Positions 8,505-15,322 of a stretch of 64,000 bases of DNA are shown one piece after another. The notes under the pieces were generated by a model that saw nothing but the letters and a program-made list of their open reading frames with translations, had not been told where the DNA came from and made no database searches. This DNA comes from Candidatus Poribacteria bacterium (GTDB taxonomy: Bacteria > Poribacteria > WGA-4E > WGA-3G), in contig JAJEDB010000097.1 of assembly GCA_022821725.1 (NCBI GenBank), positions 1 through 64,000 of the forward strand. Reading direction: 5' to 3'. The position numbers and the translations under genes are program-made. Position 1 is the stretch's first letter; each line of letters starts with the position of its first letter.

Positions 8505-8864
8505 TTACGGAATGCCTAACGTAACTTTCAGGCAGGCATCTATCTCCTGCATCGTAGAATCAGGAAGTCTGCCAATAATCCGAAGTATTAGCCGTTGATC
8601 GTGGGTGACCAGATTTTCGCATTGAACAATGGAATCAAGACGAAGGTTCGTTTGTTGTCCTTCGACTGTCGAAATATCAATAAAGTACTGTGTAGGCACT
8701 CCAACCTTTCGCTGGGAACTGCTGGTGATGAGCGCAAGGATTGTGTCATCAATTCGCTGATTCCATACATCCGATTGCACGACGAGTGCTGGACGGATTT
8801 TGCTGCCGGTGTGGTCACTATAAGGAAAATCTACAATGACGATATCACCGCGCCTGACGTTCAT
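8505..8864 (-). CDS. MazF/PemK-type toxin
   Basis: A 119-residue protein with the MazF SH3-like barrel features: RRGDIVIVDFPYSDHTGSK.RPALVV at the N-terminus, ALITSS in the middle and LRLDSIVQCENL towards the end. Family members are ribosome-independent mRNA endonucleases. The gene starts 2 bp after the stop of the small upstream gene, which is then the expected antitoxin, giving a type II toxin-antitoxin operon in antitoxin-toxin order. The catalytic Arg and Ser/Thr region looks intact. Confidence 0.85.
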   Translation of the reverse strand: MNVRRGDIVIVDFPYSDHTGSKIRPALVVQSDVWNQRIDDTILALITSSSQRKVGVPTQYFIDISTVEGQQTNLRLDSIVQCENLVTHDQRLILRIIGRLPDSTMQEIDACLKVTLGIP

Positions 8865-8866
8865 AG

Positions 8867-9127
8867 TTACCTCCGCGGATCAAGATCGTTGTAAATGTCC
8901 ATTTCTGGATCATCCCAACCGGCACGAAGTCCTGCTTGGATGAGGAGGGTACGTCGTTCCTCTTCCGTTACTGGTCCGTCGTCGTAGTATACCCCGTTTC
9001 GCATCTCCTCAAATTTCTCTGCGGGTAACACAACATATTCTACATTCGTTTCTGGGTCGATCAGACGTATCGGATTGTCCTCAGATTTCTGAACTGCCTC
9101 TTGAATTTCTTTAGAAAGTGCTATCAC
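8867..9127 (-). CDS. Antitoxin partner of the MazF-type toxin
   Basis: An 86-residue protein starting at a GTG (9127) six bases after GGAGGA. The frame is open to 9208, but that extension has no ribosome site and overlaps the next gene. It reads IALSKEIQEAVQKSEDNPIRLIDPETNVEYVVLPAEKFEEM, a pattern seen in small proteins paired with MazF in cyanobacteria and Poribacteria-like genomes. The C-terminus is acidic (DDGPVTEEERR, DDPEMDIYND), suitable for wrapping the toxin. It is probably autoregulatory with its toxin, though no operator is obvious. Confidence 0.75.
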   Translation of the reverse strand: MIALSKEIQEAVQKSEDNPIRLIDPETNVEYVVLPAEKFEEMRNGVYYDDGPVTEEERRTLLIQAGLRAGWDDPEMDIYNDLDPRR

Positions 9128-9140
9128 GATGTGTCCTCCG

Positions 9141-9524
9141 TTATTGATGCCCGATCGAGGCGTGGATCTGCGCAAATTTCCATAACCTATCGGTTTTTTC
9201 CAAGACACCCGTCATCCGCATCACAAATTCCTCCGGCGTGCCTTGCCATTTGAGCCGCCAGATCTGACGCGTGTAGAACCACGCGACAGCGTCCCGTTCC
9301 TGCACGTCAAGGTTAACAAATTCAATGCTGAAATCCTCTGTGCTGGCGACGTGGTTTCGATAATACGCCGCGATTTCGCTGCTTCCCTCAACAATCTCGT
9401 CAGCATCCGTACCGATTTTGACATAGTGTGAGGCAGGCAGCATCAGTGCAATGAGGGTTTCAGCATCACCCTCAACAAGCGCGTCAAAATACGCCTTCAC
9501 CGTATCATGCGCATTCCGCATCAT
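9141..9524 (-). CDS. SnoaL/NTF2-like protein
   Basis: About 127 residues from the ATG at 9524 (a second ATG follows at 9521); AGGAATTC lies just upstream. Segments such as AHDTVKAYFDALVEGDAETLIALM, FVNLDVQERDAVAWFY and GVLEKTDRLWKFAQIHASIG are characteristic of the NTF2-like cone fold, used by small isomerases, dehydratases and binding proteins. No catalytic set can be assigned. The start overlaps the 3' end of the upstream CADD-like gene by about 20 bp, suggesting translational coupling. Confidence 0.75.
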   Translation of the reverse strand: MMRNAHDTVKAYFDALVEGDAETLIALMLPASHYVKIGTDADEIVEGSSEIAAYYRNHVASTEDFSIEFVNLDVQERDAVAWFYTRQIWRLKWQGTPEEFVMRMTGVLEKTDRLWKFAQIHASIGHQ

Positions 9525-10095
9525 GAATTCCTGTAAGAGCATCCCACAAGGCGACACTCATCTTTTCACAGGCTTGCACGACAGTGGCGTGTGAATCCGA
9601 TGGCAACGTGCCGATGTGTTCAATGAGTTTTTCCATTTCATGCTCGTTGTGTGAATGCGTTTCAAAATAGGGCTCTACCGATTTCGGGAGTTGATAAAAT
9701 GCCTGTAAACCCGTGAGTTTCGATTGAGAAGTTTCCGATTGCTGTGCCTCAAACGCATAGAGGGCACCCAGTGCGGTCGTCCGTTCTGAAAAGAGTGCGT
9801 GTGCCGTCCGCATCAATGTCTTCACCTGTGGGATTTGTGCCTCAGCAACAGTCGTGTCAAGCCCAGCAGCGAAATCCGCCCATAAGTCGATGTGTTCGGT
9901 CTCTTCTTGTGCGGTTTCGGTCTCCTCAAGTGCTTCCCAACCCTTGGGGATTGTAGAAATAAAGGCACCATACTCACGCGCATAGGAGCGGAGAGCTTCG
10001 AGTGGCAATTCGCCGGCACTCCATGCCTCGTAAAATGGGTGATTGAGTAAATTATAATCTGCGATTTTGCTATCTAATGCTTGTTTAAAATCCAT
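9505..10095 (-). CDS. CADD/PqqC-like (TENA/heme-oxygenase fold) protein
   Basis: A 196-residue all-helical protein beginning NHPFYEAWSAGELPLEALRSYAREY, closely like chlamydial CADD, which makes p-aminobenzoate by sacrificing its own tyrosine with a dimetal centre. Metal-ligand candidates are visible: several Glu/His pairs such as ETEHIDLW and FETHSHNEHEMEK. CADD-type proteins usually have two tyrosines after the arginine-rich turn, and here the second is replaced (REYGAF), so the chemistry may differ. A role in folate synthesis is possible but not shown by the neighbours. Confidence 0.75.
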   Translation of the reverse strand: MDFKQALDSKIADYNLLNHPFYEAWSAGELPLEALRSYAREYGAFISTIPKGWEALEETETAQEETEHIDLWADFAAGLDTTVAEAQIPQVKTLMRTAHALFSERTTALGALYAFEAQQSETSQSKLTGLQAFYQLPKSVEPYFETHSHNEHEMEKLIEHIGTLPSDSHATVVQACEKMSVALWDALTGIHDAECA

Positions 10096-10272
10096 TAAAT
10101 TGGTTGCTCCGTTTCATATATGTCAATAAAGTTCAACAATCCGTTGATGCTTTCCACAACAATCCTCGGTTTGCAAGTTAAACCGAGATGTCCTGTTCGT
10201 GGCATGTCTTTAGTATAGCATACACCCTGTATCGGTGTCAAACAAAGGTTAGGATCAATTTAAAAATTCGTT

Positions 10273-10300
10273 TTGAATTAAACCTAAAATTTGTTATAAT
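10273..10300 (+). promoter_or_regulatory. Probable sigma-70 promoter
   Basis: TTGAAT (10273-10278) and TATAAT (10295-10300) are separated by 16 bp. Transcription would start near 10307 and lead into AAAGGATTGCT-ATG at 10343 and the small membrane/DUF202 genes. The gap 10096-10401 holds this promoter, a possible 31-codon open frame at 10343-10438 and nothing else I can name. Confidence 0.6.
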
Positions 10301-10401
10301 GCTTAAGAGGACCGGAAGCATTATCTCTCACAAAGGATTGCTATGGCGGAAAAGCAGAAATTTATTTTCGATCTCAAAGGCTGCCTGTCCGGACATCACG
10401 C

Positions 10402-10731
10402 ATGGCTCCAGAAACAAGTATACCCTCGGCATCACTGATCCGCATAGCACGGGTTGACGCATCGCGTAGCGTTTCAAAGTGGCGTTGGATAGTGTTTGGC
10501 GCGGTTCTCAGTCTTCTGCCCACACTCAATATTGTACTTCTCGGTATAAGTGCGGTTGTTATGGGCACCTTAACGCCTAAAATAGACGTATCCTCGCCGA
10601 AACGATTGACACTTTATTTCCAAAATCCAGCGTGCTACACGGTGGAATACCAGCGGACAGCAAAAAGATTACGATGCCTCCGAATTTTATACGGATGGCT
10701 TTCTGGATTCATTATTTTCAATCTTTTTTGA
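10402..10731 (+). CDS. Possible small membrane protein (uncertain)
   Basis: A 109-residue open frame with hydrophobic segments near residues 28-55 (FGAVLSLLPTLNIVLLGIS) and 93-109. No family is recognised and no good ribosome site precedes the ATG. The promoter at 10273-10300 and a Shine-Dalgarno sequence lead instead to an ATG at 10343 in another frame that stops after 31 codons, so an ancestral gene may have been frameshifted. The stop at 10729-10731 lies 19 bp before the DUF202 gene. Confidence 0.35.
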   Translation: MAPETSIPSASLIRIARVDASRSVSKWRWIVFGAVLSLLPTLNIVLLGISAVVMGTLTPKIDVSSPKRLTLYFQNPACYTVEYQRTAKRLRCLRILYGWLSGFIIFNLF

Positions 10732-10750
10732 GGAAGAAGGGAACACGCAC

Positions 10751-11077
10751 ATGCAAGATAAACCAACGCCTTACAAAGGACTGGAAGACCAACTTATCTT
10801 GCGGGATCATCTCGCTGCAGATCGGACTATCCTCGCCAATGAGCGAACCTTTCTTGCTTATATCCGCACGGCATTAACCTTGTTCGTCGCAGGCTTATCT
10901 TTTGTCCATCTCAAGATTTTTGAATCACATATCTTTGAGGTGATCGGTGTCGTCTTTATTCTACTCGGCATTGCGACCTTCTTCGTTGGGCTTTTCAGAT
11001 ACAAACGGATGCAAGCCTTGATCCGTAGGATTAAGCAGGAAGAATTAGAGAAATTAGGAGAAGAAAATTCACAATGA
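10751..11077 (+). CDS. DUF202 (YidH-like) membrane protein
   Basis: A 108-residue protein with the DUF202 signature LANERTFLAYIRTAL at residues 28-42. Two membrane helices follow, about 40-60 and 68-88, then a charged C-terminal tail. DUF202 proteins are small inner-membrane proteins of unknown function. The stop overlaps the next start (ATGA), so translation of the dehydrogenase is probably coupled to it. Confidence 0.85.
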   Translation: MQDKPTPYKGLEDQLILRDHLAADRTILANERTFLAYIRTALTLFVAGLSFVHLKIFESHIFEVIGVVFILLGIATFFVGLFRYKRMQALIRRIKQEELEKLGEENSQ

Positions 11078-12096
11078 AAATCAGAGAGGTTGTTGTAACA
11101 GGTCAGAACCAGGTGGAGCTGCAAACTGTCGATACTGGCGCACCCGCACTCGCTGCCAACGAATTGCTGATAGATACGGAATATACGTTTATCAGTAGCG
11201 GTACGGAGCTCGCGAATTATACCGGGAGAGAGCCGAAAGTCTTCCAAAAAGGGGAATGGTGTGAATATCCTTGGCGTTCTGGTTACGCGAATGTCGGCAT
11301 TGTGCGTGAAGTCGGCAAGGGTGTGACTCGCGCGGCTCCGGGTGATCGGGTTTTCACGTATGGACGACACGCCTCAACGGTTCAATACTCACAAGATCGG
11401 TTAGTCGCACCCGTTAGAGAAACGGTGGATCCAGCCGTGGTTGCAGCATCACGGATGGCAGGCGTTGCGATGACAGCGATTATTGTCGCTGAGATCGAAG
11501 CCAACCCGTGGGTCGTCGTCTTTGGATTAGGGCTTGTTGGAAATTTGGCATCACAGATGTTTCAAATTCACGGATGCCGTGTTATCGGCGTGGACCCGGT
11601 AGCCGAGCGACGAAAACTCGCACAGCGGTGTGGAATTAGCCATACTGTGGGTGGCGATGCTGCCGAGGCGCAAGCACAGGTTGCGGAAATTACCGGGGGC
11701 GAACTTGGCAATATCACTGTTGATGCTGTAGGGCATAGTGGTGTCGTTATGCAAGCACTGCGTGCCACCGCCAGCCATGGACAACTCGTCATCCTCGGTT
11801 CACCGCGTGTTGAAGTCCAAGGGAACCTGACCGATCTGCTCTCCGAAACGCATCTGCGATGGATTACCATTCGTGGGGCGTTGGAGTGGTGCGTCCCAAT
11901 GTATCCAGACATCGGTAACCGAACCTCTCAATGGAGTAAACAGCAGACTATCTTTGACTGGATGGCGCGTGGGGAATTGCACGTTGAACCCTTAATCTCT
12001 CACCGCCTCAAGCCAGACCAAATTAAGCAGGCTTACGATGGTCTCCTCAATGAACCGAATGTGTATACAGGTGTCGTTTTGGATTGGAATTTTTAA
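11074..12096 (+). CDS. Zinc-type (MDR family) dehydrogenase
   Basis: A 340-residue medium-chain dehydrogenase/reductase with a GroES-like domain at 1-130 (GDRVFTYGRHA) and a Rossmann domain from about 150 (VFGLGLVGNLASQM, then GVDPVAERR). The usual catalytic-zinc cysteine and the GHE motif are replaced by ISSGTE and GYANVG. This atypical subgroup also includes the protein at 20086 and often acts on sugar or cofactor intermediates. The last codons and stop (WNF then TAA) fall in an inverted RPT1 core. Confidence 0.85.
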   Translation: MKIREVVVTGQNQVELQTVDTGAPALAANELLIDTEYTFISSGTELANYTGREPKVFQKGEWCEYPWRSGYANVGIVREVGKGVTRAAPGDRVFTYGRHASTVQYSQDRLVAPVRETVDPAVVAASRMAGVAMTAIIVAEIEANPWVVVFGLGLVGNLASQMFQIHGCRVIGVDPVAERRKLAQRCGISHTVGGDAAEAQAQVAEITGGELGNITVDAVGHSGVVMQALRATASHGQLVILGSPRVEVQGNLTDLLSETHLRWITIRGALEWCVPMYPDIGNRTSQWSKQQTIFDWMARGELHVEPLISHRLKPDQIKQAYDGLLNEPNVYTGVVLDWNF

Positions 12097-12195
12097 TTTT
12101 ACCTTGCGGATGAGGGGCGTGGTTTGGGACTTTCGTGTTTTTTTTCTCTTCGAGTCGCTCTCCACTTCGTTACGAGCTTGGTTTTTGGTGTTATA
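12091..12195 (-). repeat. RPT1 repeat abutting the 3' end of the dehydrogenase gene
   Basis: The minus-strand core occupies 12091-12109 and its A-rich end provides the TAA stop of the rightward dehydrogenase. The remainder, to about 12195, matches the inverted full units at 14.9, 15.0 and 32.6 kb (gggacttt...cgctctccacttcgttacgagc). The gap to the WD40 gene holds only this element. Confidence 0.75.
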
Positions 12196-12284
12196 CGATA
12201 CTATCCTCATTTCAATCGTGACTTACATTAGTAACCTGTGCATAATGGAATGGAGCGCAGGATAGAAACTTAAGAATTAGAAAA

Positions 12285-13178
12285 ATGAAAAAAACAGAAA
12301 TATTCCGGAATTGCATCCAATCTGAGTTGCCTCCGGGACTCAAAACAAGATTCGATAAAAAGCAGGTAATGGCTCTCACTTTCTCACCAGATGGCACGCG
12401 CCTCGCCGCAGGGGGTGATGGGCGTATCTGGATATATGACACAGCCACCGGATCACAATTCGCAATGCTCTCCGGGTATACGGAACATATACGGGCGTTG
12501 GCATTTGCACCGGATAATGCGTTGCTTGCCAGCGGAAGCGAAGACAATACGCTCCGGCTCTGGGACACCGCCACGGCGCGCGAAGTGCTAACACTCGCTG
12601 GGGATTCTAATCTGGTGAACGCCTTAGCATCATCTTCACCCGATGGGGTGCCACTTCCCGGATGGGACCCACGCACAGAACGGTTGCTCGCGTCTTCCAC
12701 GGAAGCCCCTGGCAGAATTAGAAGCTTGGCTTTTTCACCGGATGGCACAACACTCGCGAGTGGAAGTGCGGATGGCAAGATTCGATTGTGGGAAGTTGAA
12801 ACGGGCGGACTGCTCTCCACCTTTTCAGCACACGACGGGCTTGTCTTGGCTTTGGCATTTTCGCCTGAGCGTGAGACCCTGGCGAGCGGCGGTTCCGATA
12901 CGCTTGTTCGGCTCTGGGATTTGGAAAGCAAGCACTTACTTACTATATTAAGAGGGCATACCGATTCAGTCAGCGCATTGGCTTTTTCTACCGATGGAAG
13001 ACTCCTTGTAAGCGGTGGCAGGGATAACTATATTCAGTTGTGGGAAACGGGCGATGACAGCCCTATATCTATGTTTCCTGTCCAAGAAGGTGCCATTCGG
13101 GAATTGACTTTTTCAGCAGATGGTGAAAAACTGATATGCGCTACACATGATGGTTCGCTCCTCATCAGAGAGCGATGA
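12285..13178 (+). CDS. WD40 repeat protein
   Basis: A 297-residue protein with about six WD40 blades. Each has an ALAFSPDGTRLAAGG-type strand and a closing LRLWD, IRLWE, VRLWD or IQLWE. A short irregular insert (SSPDGVPLPGWDPRTERLLA) separates blades two and three. There is no signal peptide, so it is probably a cytoplasmic beta-propeller scaffold. Six to seven blades make one closed propeller, and the last blade may be incomplete. The next gene starts 28 bp downstream and may be co-transcribed. Confidence 0.85.
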   Translation: MKKTEIFRNCIQSELPPGLKTRFDKKQVMALTFSPDGTRLAAGGDGRIWIYDTATGSQFAMLSGYTEHIRALAFAPDNALLASGSEDNTLRLWDTATAREVLTLAGDSNLVNALASSSPDGVPLPGWDPRTERLLASSTEAPGRIRSLAFSPDGTTLASGSADGKIRLWEVETGGLLSTFSAHDGLVLALAFSPERETLASGGSDTLVRLWDLESKHLLTILRGHTDSVSALAFSTDGRLLVSGGRDNYIQLWETGDDSPISMFPVQEGAIRELTFSADGEKLICATHDGSLLIRER

Positions 13179-13205
13179 TCAGAAAAGACAGAAGGAGTTG
13201 AAGCA

Positions 13206-14027
13206 GTGATTGGTATCTCTTATCACGCGGGTGGCATGAAAGACATCCCCCTACAAGAAGTTATCACGATTCTCGCCGATGCAGGCTACGACGCAATCGA
13301 GATGATGTGTGGTCCAGAGGCGCATATCCCGTCCGGTGAAGTCACCGATGGCTTGCTCAAAGAGGTCAAGACGATGGTCGCCGACAGTGGATTAAAGGTC
13401 TCTGTTATTAACCCGTTCGCAGGGAAAGGACTCTACCAACTGGCAGCGGAGGACCAACAGGGTGCTATTGACCACTACGCGCTTCTTCAGGACGTGGCTG
13501 TTGCACTGGGGGCAGGGGGTGTTAACTTCCTCACGGGGTATGGCGGCGACAAAGGGGACGCGTTCGCATGGCGGCTCCTCGTTGATGTGCTGAAACCGAT
13601 CTGTCGACGCGCTGAGGAACTCGGTATCACAATGAACATCCACAATCACGAAGCAACGACAATAGATGCGTCTTCAAAAGTCACGCTTCTCATTGAACAT
13701 GTTGGCTCTGACGCATTGAGATCCCTCAACGACATCACGAATTTCTATCATCTTGGTGAAGACATCGCCGAAGTTACTGAAAAACTGGGACCGCTCACGA
13801 CGCATTGCCATGTAAAAGGCGTAACGGGGATGTATCCCTACAGCACCTTCCTGATCCCTGGAGAGGACGGAGATGAGTTGGATTTCCGAACCTTTGCAGA
13901 GAGTTTAGGGAAAGTCGGTTACGATAAGTATATCTCCGTGGAAACGTTCCCTCACATGCGGATGGAGAAGGCGCAAATCGCTCACGACATGATGGCAAGC
14001 ACGTTGAAAGCGTTAGGTTTACGATAA
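13206..14027 (+). CDS. Sugar phosphate isomerase/epimerase family protein
   Basis: A 273-residue xylose-isomerase-like TIM barrel. GTG start at 13206, seven bases after AAGGAG. Metal-binding candidates at strand ends are the Glu in YDAIEMMCG, the His/Glu in MNIHNHEATT, the Asp/His region NDITNFYHLGED, the His in HCHVKG and the Glu in YISVETFPH. The order fits sugar epimerases of the IolE/hydroxypyruvate isomerase type, but no substrate can be named. Confidence 0.85.
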   Translation: MIGISYHAGGMKDIPLQEVITILADAGYDAIEMMCGPEAHIPSGEVTDGLLKEVKTMVADSGLKVSVINPFAGKGLYQLAAEDQQGAIDHYALLQDVAVALGAGGVNFLTGYGGDKGDAFAWRLLVDVLKPICRRAEELGITMNIHNHEATTIDASSKVTLLIEHVGSDALRSLNDITNFYHLGEDIAEVTEKLGPLTTHCHVKGVTGMYPYSTFLIPGEDGDELDFRTFAESLGKVGYDKYISVETFPHMRMEKAQIAHDMMASTLKALGLR

Positions 14028-14030
14028 ACG

Positions 14031-14116
14031 TAGCCTGCAACATCGGCGCAGGCGGGTCTACGAAAAAGCACGTGCGGTTATCAACCCACCTGACCGAACC
14101 GCAAGGTAAATTAAAA
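14031..14116 (+). repeat. RPT1 full unit between convergent genes
   Basis: It contains the potential stem CCTGC/GCAGG, the stretch CGTGCGGTTATCAACCCACC and the core CCGCAAGGTAAATTAAAA at 14099-14116. The A-rich end supplies the stop codon (TTAA read leftwards) of the PhyH gene at 14111. The same gene has a second RPT1 at its start, so it is bracketed by inverted copies. Confidence 0.8.
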
Positions 14117-14896
14117 GAGCGTCTTGATGCCGGGCCAATCCCGCCACATGTCCTCGCTTGGCGGTTCTTCCTGCGTCTCTTCTAATTCCGTTTTCCGAAA
14201 ATCGTATAGCACTGCCTGCCGTATCTGTCGCGAGTAGTTATGTCCCGCAGCGTGACCGATGCGATGGTGCCAGAAGACGACATCCCCTGCGTTCCCGTAG
14301 CATTCAACACCGGCCTCTCTGCTGAGACGCTCGCGGTCGATTTCGTATTGCGGGGTCGGCTCGTTCTTGTATTGGGACTGGTAATCGTAATAGAAGATTT
14401 TGTGGCTCCCGGGCCAGACCGTGAACCCACCCCCTTCCGGGGGCACATCGTCAATATAACCGACAGCACCGAGATGAAACGGATGTGCGTCGACATGACA
14501 CCCGATTGACTTCTTCGGGATGTCGCCGTAAGGTAGGGTGCAATAGATACCGCGCACCCGGTCGGGTTGCGTCAAATTCCCCTTACCCAAGAATTGCTCT
14601 GCCATCCACCAAACGTTTGGATCGGTAGCGAGAAGCCGAACCATCCAATCTTCGTCACCCGGTTCACGGAAGTTCCATCGGAAACCGCGTCGATGATTAT
14701 TTCCGTCAGGGTTCTCTTCCTCGGGTGTGAAGGGGCCGACCCATGTTTCAGGATCCTCGCGTTTGCGTCCTTCGGGGGCACCGTCCCAGAGTCTCGCCCG
14801 TGCCCGCTCCATCAATTCCGGGTTCAGGACGTTCCGTTTCACCAAGTACCCTTCATCTCTGAAAAATTCAATGTCTTCTCGTGTAAGTTCAACCAT
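14111..14896 (-). CDS. Phytanoyl-CoA dioxygenase (PhyH) family oxygenase
   Basis: A 261-residue Fe(II)/2-oxoglutarate-dependent oxygenase. The iron ligands are H134 and D136 (HVD) with the distal histidine in HHRIGHAAG (about H215). R226 in QIRQAV is a candidate for 2-oxoglutarate binding. VWPGSHKIFY is the family's usual turn. Poribacteria-like genomes hold large expansions of this family, and the substrates are mostly unknown. The stop codon lies within one RPT1 core, and another RPT1 core directly precedes the ATG. Confidence 0.9.
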   Translation of the reverse strand: MVELTREDIEFFRDEGYLVKRNVLNPELMERARARLWDGAPEGRKREDPETWVGPFTPEEENPDGNNHRRGFRWNFREPGDEDWMVRLLATDPNVWWMAEQFLGKGNLTQPDRVRGIYCTLPYGDIPKKSIGCHVDAHPFHLGAVGYIDDVPPEGGGFTVWPGSHKIFYYDYQSQYKNEPTPQYEIDRERLSREAGVECYGNAGDVVFWHHRIGHAAGHNYSRQIRQAVLYDFRKTELEETQEEPPSEDMWRDWPGIKTLF

Positions 14897-15110
14897 TTTT
14901 AATTTTACCTTGCGGAGGAACGACGTACGTCAAGATTTTGACGTGCCATTCTTAAATCCGCCCTCCATTTCATTACGGGCTACGGGTCCGATCCTAAAAA
15001 GCCCTACAGATTTTTAATTTTACCTTGCGGTTAAACAGAGTGGGTTTGGACTTTGATGTGTCTTTCTTATATCCGTTCTCCACTACGTTACGAGCTATAC
15101 GCTTTTGGAC
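14897..15110 (-). repeat. Two tandem inverted RPT1 units upstream of the PhyH gene
   Basis: Minus-strand cores at 14897-14915 and 15011-15030 are each followed by the same ~90 bp (tttgac...tccgccctccatttcattacgggctacgg). The first core touches the PhyH ATG. The second ends in non-coding DNA. The rest of this 425-bp gap (15111-15286) shows nothing recognisable before the promoter at 15287. Confidence 0.75.
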
Positions 15111-15286
15111 GCTCCTGAAAAAGAAACAGACACATTGCTCTCGGAAGTCAGGCGGTCACAATTATCGTGATGACATGCTTCCACCTAACCACATTTCAGG
15201 AATTTTAAAGGAAGTTAACGATTTTTTCAAGGAAAAGCAACAAATTGGGCGTCATTCAGTGTTACTACGAGCTTGGAGAGGCAAAT

Positions 15287-15315
15287 TTGACAAGATGCGG
15301 TATTTGATTTATAAT
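15287..15315 (+). promoter_or_regulatory. Perfect sigma-70 promoter giving a probable leaderless mRNA
   Basis: TTGACA (15287-15292), a 17-bp spacer and TATAAT (15310-15315) are full consensus. Only seven bases separate the -10 box from the ATG at 15323, so the transcript should begin at or next to the start codon. No Shine-Dalgarno sequence precedes the ATG. Confidence 0.75.
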
Positions 15316-15322
15316 TAACCCT

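Noticed and set aside
12212..12931. 239-codon frame antisense to the WD40 gene
   Set aside because: Serine-rich shadow of the repetitive WD40 coding sequence.
15025..15318. 97-codon open frame before the DUF5916 gene
   Set aside because: Its first third is RPT1 and its end overlaps a perfect promoter; no homologous pattern is visible.
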